From Oxalobacter formigenes (lineage in GTDB: Bacteria; Pseudomonadota; Gammaproteobacteria; Burkholderiales; Burkholderiaceae_D): a stretch of 64,000 nucleotides of DNA. Shown here in pieces: positions 54,387 to 63,387 of the stretch. The DNA is taken from assembly GCF_002127965.1 (NCBI RefSeq), contig NZ_CP018787.1, forward strand, positions 1,178,001-1,242,000, read 5' to 3'. The translations under genes and the position numbers were made by a program. The notes below the pieces were generated by a model, which saw only the letters and a list, made by a program, of their open reading frames with translations, was not told the origin of the DNA and did no database searches. Each line of letters begins with the position of its first letter. Within the stretch, counting starts at the first letter, position 1.

Positions 54387-55283
54387 TTGGAAAAACCAAT
54401 CTATCGTGGACGTTTCGCCCCTTCACCGACGGGTGAATTGCATTTCGGTTCACTGGTTGCCGCGGTCGGCAGTTATCTCGATGCAAAAGCCAATTATGGC
54501 GAGTGGGTCGTCCGTATCGAAGACATCGATGAAACCCGCTGCCATCCGGAATATGAAACCTCGATCCTGAAAACCCTTGAAGCCTTCGGTTTTGAATGGG
54601 ATGGCCCGGTTATCCGTCAGACAGACCGGATCGATGCCTATCGCGCCGCTTTTGATGAACTGAAAAGGAAAGGACTGGTCTACGGTTGTGCCTGTACCCG
54701 ACGGGAAATTGCCGATTCCGCTGTCGGTATCGATGGGGCTCCCATCTATCCGGGAACGTGCCGCAACGGTTTGCATGAAGGGAAAACGGCAAGGGCATGG
54801 CGCTTGCGCGTACCGGACAAGACGATCGGTTTTGACGATTCTATACAGGGACGTCAAGAGCAGAATCTGGAAAAAGACGTTGGCGATTTCGTCCTCTTGC
54901 GAGCAGACGGCCTGTTTGCCTATCAGCTTGCCGTAGTGGTCGATGATGATGAGCAGGGCATCAATCATATCGTACGGGGTGCCGATTTGCTGGCTTCAAC
55001 GCCGCGCCAGATCTGGCTTTATGAATGTATGGGGCGGCCTGTACCGGTTTATGCGCATTTGCCGCTGGTCGTGAATGAAAACGGGGAAAAGCTCTCCAAA
55101 CAGACGCGTGCCGCGCCTGTCGATTTCGCCGATCCGGTCACGATGCTCGGGGCGGCAATGCGTTTTCTCAATCTTGCTCCAGAAAAAGATGACTTCGCCC
55201 TGCAGGATTTATGGAACTGGGCCATAATGAACTGGTCAATAAATATTGCACCCAAAACACAAACGATAAAAACCCCGATTTAA
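54387..55283 (+). CDS. gluQ: Glutamyl-Q tRNA(Asp) synthetase
   Basis: A 298-residue truncated glutamyl-tRNA synthetase paralogue that glutamylates queuosine on tRNA-Asp. It has FAPSPTGELHFGSL (HIGH-like), RIEDIDETRC, the zinc-type YGCACTRREI with a later PGTCR, and the KLSK (KMSKS-like) loop. The start is TTG with AAGGA eight bases upstream. It lacks the anticodon-binding domain, as expected. Confidence 0.95.
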   Translation: MEKPIYRGRFAPSPTGELHFGSLVAAVGSYLDAKANYGEWVVRIEDIDETRCHPEYETSILKTLEAFGFEWDGPVIRQTDRIDAYRAAFDELKRKGLVYGCACTRREIADSAVGIDGAPIYPGTCRNGLHEGKTARAWRLRVPDKTIGFDDSIQGRQEQNLEKDVGDFVLLRADGLFAYQLAVVVDDDEQGINHIVRGADLLASTPRQIWLYECMGRPVPVYAHLPLVVNENGEKLSKQTRAAPVDFADPVTMLGAAMRFLNLAPEKDDFALQDLWNWAIMNWSINIAPKTQTIKTPI

Positions 55284-55302
55284 TGAAAACCAGGAGAAAA
55301 AA

Positions 55303-55716
55303 ATGATCGTTAAAGACGAAGCAGGCATCAAAGACATTCTTCAGAAAAACCACGTCGTTGCCATCGTCGGATTTTCGACTGATGAAAACAAGGGTGGACA
55401 TTACGTTCCGAAGTTTTTGAAAGAACACGGCTATCAGATTGTTCCGGTCAATCCGACCATTTCCGAAGGGCTGGGTGAAAAAGCGTATGCCAGCCTGAAA
55501 GACATTCCGTTTCCGGTGGATATCGTCGATTGTTTCCGCCGTGCCGAAGCCATGCCGGAAATCGCACGGGACGCCGTTGCCATCGGCGCGAAAGTCCTGT
55601 GGATGCAAAAGGGCATCGAAAGTGAAGAAGCCGCCAAAATCGCTTCCGACGCAGGCCTGAAAGTCGTTTCCGACCGCTGCATGCTGGAACAATATACCGA
55701 ATTGTTTCTGAAATAA
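55303..55716 (+). CDS. CoA-binding protein (YccU-like), first copy
   Basis: A 137-residue Rossmann-like CoA-binding protein. The nucleotide loop is VAIVGFSTDENKGGH (residues about 16-30), followed by IVDCFRRAE, AIGAKVLWMQKGI and the C-terminal SDRC. Likely a small CoA or acyl-CoA-binding protein; the physiological role is unknown. A closely similar copy follows. Confidence 0.88.
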   Translation: MIVKDEAGIKDILQKNHVVAIVGFSTDENKGGHYVPKFLKEHGYQIVPVNPTISEGLGEKAYASLKDIPFPVDIVDCFRRAEAMPEIARDAVAIGAKVLWMQKGIESEEAAKIASDAGLKVVSDRCMLEQYTELFLK

Positions 55717-55932
55717 TGTCAGGTAAACGGGACAATGAAGCGGTTCCGTCGAGGGATCGCTTCGTTTGAATCCCTGCCGTTTTTCAGACAGGACCCTGCG
55801 AAATGGAAGGTGCGCCTGATACGGTTTCCAGATAAAAATCAATTATCGGCCTTTGGTAAACGGCGACAATAAAAGACCCGATTTTCCGGCTTTTTCAAAA
55901 AAGCTCATGTCGGACACATCAGGAGAAAAATC

Positions 55933-56346
55933 ATGCTGGTAGAAGACCCGGAAGGCATCAAACAAATCATGAAAGACTGCAAGACCATCGCTATCGTCGG
56001 TTTTTCGGACGATCCGGGGAAAGCCGGTTATTTCGTCGCCGATTATCTGAAGAGCGTCGGTTACAAGATCATTCCCGTCAATCCCAATCTGAAATGGGGC
56101 CTGAAGGAAAAGTGTTATTCCTCATTGCTGGATATCCCGAAGGATGAAAAGGTCGATATGGTCGATTGTTTCCGCCGGTCGGAGTTCATCCCTGACATTG
56201 CAAGGGATGCCGTTGCCATCGGCGCAAAAGTGCTGTGGATGCAAAAGGGTATCAAAAATGAAGAAGCGGTCAAAATCGCTTCGGACGCAGGCATGAAAGT
56301 CGTGCAAAACCTGTGCACGATGCGTGAGCACAATCGTCTTCCATAA
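55933..56346 (+). CDS. CoA-binding protein (YccU-like), second copy
   Basis: A 137-residue paralogue of the preceding gene with identical core blocks (AIVGFS, VDCFRR, RDAVAIGAKVLWMQKGI). The C-terminal SDRC of copy one is replaced by QNLC, so one Arg that family members keep is lost. A 216-base spacer without a gene separates the copies. Both have AGGAGAAAAA before the ATG. Confidence 0.87.
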   Translation: MLVEDPEGIKQIMKDCKTIAIVGFSDDPGKAGYFVADYLKSVGYKIIPVNPNLKWGLKEKCYSSLLDIPKDEKVDMVDCFRRSEFIPDIARDAVAIGAKVLWMQKGIKNEEAVKIASDAGMKVVQNLCTMREHNRLP

Positions 56347-56531
56347 TCAGTAATTCCCTGCAAACCGGCCTGGCATTTGCGGGGAATTATCATCATTGTT
56401 TTCCAGCGGTATTTCCCGATGCCATTGAAATGACAGGGTTGTTCTGGCGCCAATACTCCTTTCGTCTTTCAATATCTGTTCAGATCTCCATAAAAAAATC
56501 CCTGAAGCAAGGTTCTGTCGCTTGCCAACTA

Positions 56532-56545
56532 ATCCGAAATCGGAT
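56532..56545. promoter_or_regulatory. Candidate operator of the MarR-MFS operon
   Basis: A perfect inverted repeat ATCCGA-AA-TCGGAT lies 48 to 61 bases before the MarR start, and a third half-site TCGGATT follows at 56555-56561. Confidence 0.55.
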
Positions 56546-56592
56546 AATCTCTTTTCGGATTTTAAAATGGAACTTTTTCCGGATGGCAAACC

Positions 56593-57033
56593 ATGATCAC
56601 TGATGAACTTTATTACCGGCACTTTTCGCTGGCACAAATTGAGAACCGGATTTATGCCGAATGGTGCAAGAAGCGTGGCATTTCCTATTCCTGGCTTCTC
56701 ATTTTAGACATGATTTTGCGTGCGAAAGACGATATCGAACCGGCGATGATTTCCGATTCGCTGTTCATTCCAAGGCAGACGATGACAAGCCTTCTGGACC
56801 AGATGGAAAAGAATGGCCTGATTGTGCGCGTGCGCAGCCAGACCGATCGCCGCCGGGTGAACCTGTCACTGACTGAAAAGGGGCATGAAACGATTGTCGG
56901 CATATTGAAGGAGCTGGCTGTCCATGAAAATGTCATCGTCAGGGAAATTTCCCCTGAAAAGATGGCGGCTTTCAACGAGATTTATGCCGATATCGTCGGC
57001 CGACTGAAAAGCAGGTTGATGCATGGCGACTGA
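56593..57033 (+). CDS. MarR-family regulator
   Basis: A 146-residue MarR regulator. The winged HTH reads AMISDSLFIPRQTMTSLLDQMEKNGLI with the wing QTDRRRVNLSLTEKG. It overlaps the MFS gene by eleven bases, so it likely controls that transporter. Confidence 0.88.
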   Translation: MITDELYYRHFSLAQIENRIYAEWCKKRGISYSWLLILDMILRAKDDIEPAMISDSLFIPRQTMTSLLDQMEKNGLIVRVRSQTDRRRVNLSLTEKGHETIVGILKELAVHENVIVREISPEKMAAFNEIYADIVGRLKSRLMHGD

Positions 57034-58201
57034 AGGAATGGATACGGACATGGCTATCAGTCCGGAAAAAGCGGCTGGCACGACAACGGGTCACGGCCAT
57101 GCGACACGATTCATTTTTCTGGCGCTGGGGCTGGCGATTTCCGCCTGGGCAGTGCTCGTGCCGTTTGCCAAGGCGAGGCTTGGCGTCAATGAGGCAGAAC
57201 TGGGTTTGCTGCTCCTGCTCGTCGGAACCGGGGCGATCATTTCGATGCCCTTTGCAGGCTGGCTGACCGGCAAGTACGGTTGCCGCAAAACGCTGGTTGT
57301 GTCTACGACAGTATTCATGCTGTCACTGATCGGACTGGCTTTTGTTTCCTCTCCCTGGGCATTCGGTCTTTCGCTTTTCATGTTCGGCGCATCGTCTGGA
57401 GTCGTCGATGTCGGAATGAACATTCAGGCCATTCTGGTCGAAAAGGAACGCAAGCGCAGCATGATGTCGGGTTTGCATGGCATGTATAGCGTAGGCGGTT
57501 TTTTCGGCGCGCTGATTATTTCCGCTCTGTTGAATCTGGGCTTGACTCCCTTGTCGGCGATTTTATGTCTGACCATCAGCCTGATTGCAGGCCTGCTGAT
57601 AATGGCCCGTTACCTGTTTCCGTATGGTCACGAATCGAAAAACAGGAAATCCTTTTCACTCCCGAAGGGCAGCATTCTCATGCTGGGTGTCCTGTGTTTC
57701 ATCATGTACATGGGGGACGGCGTCGTTCTCGACTGGGGGGCGCTTTTCATGACGACGACCAAATCCATATCGGCGGATACGGCAGGGTTGTCGTTCGCCA
57801 TCTTTTCGGTGGCGATCTCGATCGGACGCCTTTTCGGCGACCGGCTCGTCGAATGGCTTGGTATTCGCAAGGTGATGACATCAAGTGGCATTATCGCAGC
57901 CATCGGCTTCGTTATTGTGATGGAAGCGCCGTCGGCGTGGATCGCTTTTGCCGGTTTTGTCGTCGTCGGGCTCGGCGCGGCAAACCTGATCCCGCTTTTA
58001 TTCACGATTGCGTCCAGACAGAAAAAGATGCCGGTCCCGCAGGCCATTTCATCCGTGACGACACTGGGCTATCTGGGTCTGCTGGTCGGACCTGCCATGA
58101 TGGGGTTCATCGCCCATGCGACAAGCCTGTATGTCGTTTTCGGCATTGTCGCGGCACTCATGATTTTCGTCAGTGTCACGTCGCGCTGGCTGCATGACTG
58201 A
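57023..58201 (+). CDS. Major-facilitator transporter (YbjJ-like)
   Basis: A 392-residue MFS transporter with twelve membrane segments. FAGWLTGKYGCRKTL is motif A, and SSGVVDVGMNIQAILVE is the YbjJ-type segment. The first about 28 residues are polar with a GHGHAT stretch. Translationally coupled to the MarR gene; substrate unknown. Confidence 0.85.
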   Translation: MATEGMDTDMAISPEKAAGTTTGHGHATRFIFLALGLAISAWAVLVPFAKARLGVNEAELGLLLLLVGTGAIISMPFAGWLTGKYGCRKTLVVSTTVFMLSLIGLAFVSSPWAFGLSLFMFGASSGVVDVGMNIQAILVEKERKRSMMSGLHGMYSVGGFFGALIISALLNLGLTPLSAILCLTISLIAGLLIMARYLFPYGHESKNRKSFSLPKGSILMLGVLCFIMYMGDGVVLDWGALFMTTTKSISADTAGLSFAIFSVAISIGRLFGDRLVEWLGIRKVMTSSGIIAAIGFVIVMEAPSAWIAFAGFVVVGLGAANLIPLLFTIASRQKKMPVPQAISSVTTLGYLGLLVGPAMMGFIAHATSLYVVFGIVAALMIFVSVTSRWLHD

Positions 58202-58318
58202 TCAGGATTATCCGGTTGAGGCGATGCCGCCACAATGAAGGAAATTTTTACAGACAGCTGATGCCACACAAAGCCGAAATGTCTGAAAAATCAGGCGCAC
58301 ACGGTACAATAAGGAATC

Positions 58319-59017
58319 ATGTTGACCATCATAGCTATAGATACCTCTTCCGACGTGGCTTCCGTCGCGCTTTTGCGTGGGGAAAAGCTTCGTTCACTTT
58401 CCAGTGAAGGTTTTTCCACGCATTCCTTGTCTTCACTGCCGATGTTGCAGCAGTTGCTGAAAGAGGAAGAAATTGAAATAAAAGACGTCGATGCCATCGC
58501 TTTCGGCTGCGGTCCGGGTTCGTTTACCGGTTTGCGTACGGCGTGCGGCATTGCACAGGGCCTGTCCTTCGGCGCATCGATTCCAGTCGTTGCTGTGGTG
58601 ACTCTGGAAGCGATGGCCGAATCCTGCCGCCGGAAATACGGAACCGACACGGTTCTGTCTCTGCTGGACGCCCGAATGCATGAAGTGTATTGGGGAGAGT
58701 ACCAGTATGAAAACGGATGCTGGAAAACGATTGTCGAACCATCCCTTTCTGCGGCAGCTGACGTTATGCCTGTCGGGCATCCTGCCTTTTGCGGCAATGG
58801 CCTGACCGCCTATGCCGATGATCTGAAGACAGTCGTCGGGGAAAACCCGCAGTATCCCGATATCATCCCGCATGCACAAGCGATTGCCATTCTCGGCAAG
58901 GAACGCTTTTTGCGTGGTGAAACGATCAGGGCGGCCGATATCGAACCGCTTTACCTCCGGAACAAGGTAGCCCTGAAAACGGCCGAACGGCTGGCGCTGA
59001 AGGAAAAAGGCGAATGA
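58319..59017 (+). CDS. tsaB: tRNA threonylcarbamoyladenosine biosynthesis protein TsaB
   Basis: A 232-residue ASKHA-fold protein that partners TsaD in t6A37 tRNA modification. Features: the IIAIDTSSDVASVAL start, the GCGPGSFTGLRTACGIAQGL block (residues about 62-81) and LLDARMHEVYWG. AAGGA precedes the ATG. It overlaps rimI by four bases, the common tsaB-rimI arrangement. Confidence 0.95.
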   Translation: MLTIIAIDTSSDVASVALLRGEKLRSLSSEGFSTHSLSSLPMLQQLLKEEEIEIKDVDAIAFGCGPGSFTGLRTACGIAQGLSFGASIPVVAVVTLEAMAESCRRKYGTDTVLSLLDARMHEVYWGEYQYENGCWKTIVEPSLSAAADVMPVGHPAFCGNGLTAYADDLKTVVGENPQYPDIIPHAQAIAILGKERFLRGETIRAADIEPLYLRNKVALKTAERLALKEKGE

Positions 59018-59511
59018 GCGAAGAAGGAAATAATACGCTTCCGGCAGAGGCTGACGGCGGTAAGACTGTCGAAATGCTGAAGTTCGAGCCGATGCTGATC
59101 AAGGATTTGCACGAAGTCTATTTTATCGAGCAAAGCGTCTTCTCCTATCACTGGAATTACCGCAATTTCATGAGTTCGGTCGCGCAGGAAGACGATGGCT
59201 GGGTCATGCGAAACGAGACGGGCAAACTGATCGGCTATTTCATTCTGCAGGAAATCGTCGATGAAATGCATTTGTTGAAAATTGCCGTCGATGAGAATTT
59301 TCATGGACAGGGTTACGGACGCCTCTTGATGGACAAGGCTGTCGAAGTCGCACGCGAAGCGGAGATGGAATCGGTATTGCTGGAAGTCAGGTCGACCAAT
59401 GAACCGGCGGTCGGGCTGTACAGGAAAACGGGATTTGCAACCATTGGCGTAAGGAAGGGGTATTACGTCGATCCGAAAGAAGATGCCCTCGTCATGAGGC
59501 TGATGCTGTGA
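59014..59511 (+). CDS. rimI: Ribosomal protein S18 alanine N-acetyltransferase RimI
   Basis: A 165-residue GNAT acetyltransferase. The acetyl-CoA loop is VDENFHGQGYGRLLM, and NEPAVGLYRKTGFATIGVRKGYY is the usual C-terminal block. A 20-residue polar N-terminal extension is present. It acetylates the N-terminus of S18 in the family. Confidence 0.93.
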   Translation: MSEEGNNTLPAEADGGKTVEMLKFEPMLIKDLHEVYFIEQSVFSYHWNYRNFMSSVAQEDDGWVMRNETGKLIGYFILQEIVDEMHLLKIAVDENFHGQGYGRLLMDKAVEVAREAEMESVLLEVRSTNEPAVGLYRKTGFATIGVRKGYYVDPKEDALVMRLML

Positions 59512-59521
59512 GGACTATGTG

Positions 59522-60436
59522 ATGAGTGAACTGGACGAAACCACGCGCAAAAAATATCTGGAAGAGATGGGGATTACTGTCTGGTCGTCGCGCGCGCTGC
59601 AGGCTGGTGATGAATCTGGTGAGGAGCCTGCTGAAAAGCTTGTGTCTGTCAGGGTACAGGAAGAGGTGAAAGTGTCACCGGTCCCGACTGTTGCAGGCGA
59701 CAGTTCTGATATTCCGTTTCCGGAAACGTTGCCGGTGGAAGCGTTTGCCGATGATTTTCCACCCATACCTTCTGAAATGGATGTCTCACCTGAAACCGGT
59801 GTGCCTGTATCTTCCCCGGCAACTATTCCGGCAGGAGGCGATACTTGGGACGGGTTACTGCATGAAATCAACCATTGCGAACGCTGCCATCTCTGCAAGT
59901 CACGAAACAAGGTCGTTCCCGGAGTCGGGGATCAACATGCAGGCTGGCTCTTCGTCGGTGAAGGCCCGGGTTTTCATGAAGACCAGCAGGGTGAGCCATT
60001 CGTCGGCCGTTCCGGACATTTGCTCGATGCCATGATGGCCGCCATGCACATGAAGCGGGGCGAGAATGTTTACATCGCCAACGTCGTCAAGTGCCGTGCC
60101 ACAAATGAGTTCGCGAAAGACCGTCAGCCGACGGAAGAGGAAGCCGCTTTTTGTATGCCGTATCTGGAACGCCAAATCGATCTGATCAAGCCGAAAATCA
60201 TGGTTGCGCTTGGCAAGACCGCAGCCTGTGCCTTGTTGAATACCGGCCGCGAAGTCACGCTTGGCTCTCTTCGCAACAAGACGCATGTATTCAGGGTTGC
60301 CGGTCGCCGGATTCCGCTCATCGTGACGTATCACCCCTCGTACTTGCTGCGTACTCCGGGCGGCAAGAAACAGGCATGGCAGGATCTGTGTACGGCAATG
60401 GACATTTATGATGAGGAAGTGAAAAAGGAAAGCTGA
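59522..60436 (+). CDS. Uracil-DNA glycosylase, family 4
   Basis: A 304-residue iron-sulfur uracil-DNA glycosylase. The first 105 residues are a low-complexity Pro/Glu/Ser-rich extension. The catalytic domain has the cluster cysteines in CERCHLC, KCRATN and FCMPYL, the uracil motif GEGPGFHED and the HPSYLLR loop. It removes uracil from DNA. ATG 59522 is preferred over GTG 59519 because GAGG lies eight bases upstream. It follows rimI closely, as in many proteobacteria. Confidence 0.93.
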   Translation: MSELDETTRKKYLEEMGITVWSSRALQAGDESGEEPAEKLVSVRVQEEVKVSPVPTVAGDSSDIPFPETLPVEAFADDFPPIPSEMDVSPETGVPVSSPATIPAGGDTWDGLLHEINHCERCHLCKSRNKVVPGVGDQHAGWLFVGEGPGFHEDQQGEPFVGRSGHLLDAMMAAMHMKRGENVYIANVVKCRATNEFAKDRQPTEEEAAFCMPYLERQIDLIKPKIMVALGKTAACALLNTGREVTLGSLRNKTHVFRVAGRRIPLIVTYHPSYLLRTPGGKKQAWQDLCTAMDIYDEEVKKES

Positions 60437-60463
60437 GACAAAAGCGGATTCCGTTTTCATCTG

Positions 60464-60498
60464 AAAAAGGCAGCCCGTACCCATTGGCTGCCTTTTTT
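60464..60498. terminator. Bidirectional terminator between UDG and tag
   Basis: A stem AAAAAGGCAGCC (60464-60475) with GGCTGCCTTTTTT (60486-60498) provides T runs on both strands. It overlaps the tag stop codon. Confidence 0.85.
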
Positions 60499-61063
60499 AT
60501 TCTTTAAACCGGAAACAGTCCCTTGTGTGGTCGTTGACCAGTCCGGTTGCCTGCATGTGGGCATAGATAATCGTGGAACCCACAAACGTCATTCCGCGTT
60601 TTTTCAAATCCTTCGATAATTGATCGCTTTCGGGAGACGTTGCAGGAATTTCCGAAATGGATTGTCGATGCTTGCAAATGGGGATTCCACCGACAAAACT
60701 CCAGATATACTTGTCAAAACTGCCGAATTCCTTTTGTATATCGATAAATACCCTGGCATTTTTCCTAACAGAGAATACTTTTAATCTGTTTCTGATGATT
60801 TCGGGGTTTTGAAGCTTTTCTTCCAGCTCTTCATCGCTCAGTCTGGCGCATTTTTCAACGTCAAAGTCATGAAAGGCTTTCCGGTAGCCTTCTCTTTTCT
60901 TCAAGACAGTTTCCCAGCTCAATCCGGCCTGCGCGCCTTCCAGTATCAAAAACTCGAAATGCGTCCTGTCGTCGTGCACAGGCACGCCCCATTCTTCATC
61001 GTGATATTTTTGATAGAGAGGGTTATTTTCCGGTACCCATGCGCAACGTTTGATTTTGTCCAT
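60497..61063 (-). CDS. tag: DNA-3-methyladenine glycosylase I
   Basis: A 188-residue Tag glycosylase that excises 3-methyladenine. Features: RCAWVPENNPLYQKYHDEEWGVP at the start with the zinc ligands Cys7 and His21, LEGAQAGLSWETVLKKREGYRKAFHDFD, SFVGG and the C-terminal NDHTRDC that supplies the other zinc ligands. The start may be ATG 61063 or the in-frame ATG 61078. Confidence 0.93.
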   Translation of the reverse strand: MDKIKRCAWVPENNPLYQKYHDEEWGVPVHDDRTHFEFLILEGAQAGLSWETVLKKREGYRKAFHDFDVEKCARLSDEELEEKLQNPEIIRNRLKVFSVRKNARVFIDIQKEFGSFDKYIWSFVGGIPICKHRQSISEIPATSPESDQLSKDLKKRGMTFVGSTIIYAHMQATGLVNDHTRDCFRFKE

Positions 61064-61231
61064 ATTCCCGTTTTTCATAAGACGACTTTTTTATCCCGGG
61101 TTCGAAAACCCATGCTGACGACGCCAGGGCGTCCCACACTCATACTCACACAAGACCAAAGCCTTGTCGTGTCTTCCTGTACCGATCTTCACATACAAGA
61201 ATGAAAGGACAAGAACAGTATATTCTGTTTA

Positions 61232-61645
61232 TCATGGCTGTGGCTGGGTCACGAACCCGAGTTTTTCGATTCCGGCCCGCTGGGCGGCCGCCATGATTTT
61301 GACGACTTCTTCATAAGCGACGCGCCTGTCGCCGTAAAGCCGGATTTCCGTTTGCTGTTCTTGCGCCGCCACTTCGGCAAGCATCGTTTCGAGCTGCGCA
61401 TTATCGATGCGCTTGCTGTTCCAGTAAACTGAGCCGTCACTGGCGACCGAAATGGAAATGGATTTCGGATCGACTGCCGTATTGAGCTTTTGTGTCTGCG
61501 GCAAATCGACCTTGACGGAGTGGGTCAGCACCGGCACCGTCAAAATGAAAATCACCAGCAGCACGAGCATGACGTCCACCAGAGGGGTGACGTTGATTTC
61601 GCTCATGACGTCTTCCTGATCGTTCAGACCTCCGCCGAAAGCCAT
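61232..61645 (-). CDS. exbD: Biopolymer transport protein ExbD
   Basis: A 137-residue ExbD/TolR protein. One N-terminal membrane helix holds the conserved Asp24 in PLVDVMLVLLVIFI. The periplasmic domain starts near residue 45. It couples the proton gradient to TonB. It starts one base after exbB. Confidence 0.94.
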   Translation of the reverse strand: MAFGGGLNDQEDVMSEINVTPLVDVMLVLLVIFILTVPVLTHSVKVDLPQTQKLNTAVDPKSISISVASDGSVYWNSKRIDNAQLETMLAEVAAQEQQTEIRLYGDRRVAYEEVVKIMAAAQRAGIEKLGFVTQPQP

Positions 61646-61646
61646 C

Positions 61647-62351
61647 TCATGCCTCCCTGTCTGAAGTATTGGACACGGCAGGCGTGCCTGTCAGGAAGTA
61701 AGCGTAAAGCTGGCGTGCAAAACGGTTCAGTTGACCGACAAGCCGGCGGTTGATCCGGATAAGGGCGTTGTATCCCAGAACGGCGGGAATGGCGACTGCC
61801 AGCCCGAGTGCGGTCATGATCAGCGACTCGCCGACAGGACCGGCGATCTTGTCGATGGATGCCTGTCCTGAAATGCCGATAGAGACCAATGCGTGATAAA
61901 TTCCCCAGACCGTGCCGAACAGGCCGATAAACGGGGCTGTCGCACCGATGGAGGCCAGTATGGAAAGTCCGCTCTGCATTTTGGCGGTACTGTCGTCGAT
62001 CGAGCCTCTCAGGCTTTCGGTGAGCCATTCGGGAAGGCCGATCTTCGACTGCAAATTCTGTTCGCCAGCCTGATGCAGACTGGCGGCCTGCAAGCCTTCA
62101 GCGGCAAGTGCATGAAAGGGATTGTCGTCGGGCACGGTTTTCAGGCTTTCCAGCCCTTTTGCAAATGTGGGCGCTTTCCAGAAGGCGGCAATCTCTTTTG
62201 ATAGGCCGTACAGCTTCCAGGCACGCCATGCCCGTAATGCGATGATTGTCCAGGATGCCACCGACATGACGAGAAGGAGCAGGGCAACGAATTTGATGAT
62301 CCAGCCGCCCTGATTCCAGAGTGCCATGATGCCGTAGGGATTGTTTTCCAT
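61647..62351 (-). CDS. exbB: Biopolymer transport protein ExbB
   Basis: A 234-residue MotA/TolQ/ExbB proton-channel protein. Three membrane helices lie at about 15-35, 125-150 and 170-195; helix 2 has ATAPFIGLFGTVWGIYHAL and helix 3 has EALIMTALGLAVAIPAVLGYN-like sequence. It sits between tonB and exbD. Confidence 0.94.
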   Translation of the reverse strand: MENNPYGIMALWNQGGWIIKFVALLLLVMSVASWTIIALRAWRAWKLYGLSKEIAAFWKAPTFAKGLESLKTVPDDNPFHALAAEGLQAASLHQAGEQNLQSKIGLPEWLTESLRGSIDDSTAKMQSGLSILASIGATAPFIGLFGTVWGIYHALVSIGISGQASIDKIAGPVGESLIMTALGLAVAIPAVLGYNALIRINRRLVGQLNRFARQLYAYFLTGTPAVSNTSDREA

Positions 62352-62377
62352 TCTTGTGTATTCCGTTCCTGTTTTAT

Positions 62378-63217
62378 TCAGTCGTCCAGCGAAAACCGGA
62401 TTGGCTGGGCATACCAGTAAGGTATCGGTTTGCCGTTTCGTCTGGCTGGCACATAGCGCCAGTGGCGCACGGTTTTCATGGCCGAGTCGTCCAGTCTGAA
62501 AAATCCACTCGACCGTTTCAGTTTCACTTCATCGACCCGGCCATCTGCCAGAATGTGAACCGAGAGAAGGACGGTGCCTTCTTCAGCCATCCGGCGCGAA
62601 ACGGCAGGATACGGCGGTTTGGGATTGCTGAAAAAACCGGCTTCCGAGTAAGGGCCCGAAAACCCGCTGCCACCTTTACCCGAACCACCGGCCATGTTTG
62701 TGCCGCTTGCGCTTCCTTGTCCTGATCTGTTGTCCGATCCATTGCCTGTACCGGCTGCCGTTCCCGGACTGCCTTGTGATGAGGCCGCCGAAGCCGGTTT
62801 GGCTGTGCCTGTGGCACTTCCTGCATTTTTTCCCTGAGTCGAAAGAGGAGCCGAAGAAGAATTCTTTATCAGTTTTGCATCGGAAACAGCTTCCGATGGT
62901 ACGGTTTGCCTTTTTTCTTTGCGACGGCCGGGTTCATCCGTTTTCGTTTGTTTTTCCATGCCGGGTGACCCACCAGCGGCCTCCGGAGCGCCAGTTTCTG
63001 CGCCTTTTTCACCGTTTCCTGTTCCGGAACCTCCGGAAAGCAGTATCCCTGTCATTGGAGGCATGATCCCGGATTCCGGTTCATTTCCATTCAAACCGAT
63101 CCAGCCGACCAGAAGAAGGTGACAGGCGAGCACCGCAGCCAGACTGATTTTCAATTCCCTTGAAAAGGAAAAGGTCTCTGTGCGTATGGGAAATGGCGGG
63201 TTCTGTCCTGAATTCAT
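62378..63217 (-). CDS. tonB: TonB-family energy transducer
   Basis: A 279-residue TonB protein. An N-terminal helix (residues about 25-45) anchors it in the inner membrane. The linker (about 60-190) is Gly/Ser/Ala-rich instead of Pro-rich. The C-terminal TonB domain (about 190-279) has PPYPAVSRRMAEEGTVLLSVHILADGRV and the SAMKTVRHWRYVPA block. ATG 63217 is preferred over TTG 63271. The first gene of the tonB-exbB-exbD operon. Confidence 0.92.
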   Translation of the reverse strand: MNSGQNPPFPIRTETFSFSRELKISLAAVLACHLLLVGWIGLNGNEPESGIMPPMTGILLSGGSGTGNGEKGAETGAPEAAGGSPGMEKQTKTDEPGRRKEKRQTVPSEAVSDAKLIKNSSSAPLSTQGKNAGSATGTAKPASAASSQGSPGTAAGTGNGSDNRSGQGSASGTNMAGGSGKGGSGFSGPYSEAGFFSNPKPPYPAVSRRMAEEGTVLLSVHILADGRVDEVKLKRSSGFFRLDDSAMKTVRHWRYVPARRNGKPIPYWYAQPIRFSLDD

Positions 63218-63387
63218 CGAAAAAAAGCCTGAAAAGGAATACTGTAAGAGTAGTAAACAGATATTAGGCAATAACAGCGGCTATTGTATCGTCGAAAGCC
63301 ATCGAAGAATATATGATAGAACAAGCCACTTGCCAGAAAGCATCGCTGCAGAGTATAAAGACTGTTTTTTCCTGCTTCTTACAGATA

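Noticed and set aside
61090-61125. A tRNA T-arm-like stretch GGGTTCGAAAACCC
   Set aside because: It folds as a plain hairpin; the flanking bases do not form the 5-bp T stem, acceptor, anticodon or D arms of a tRNA.
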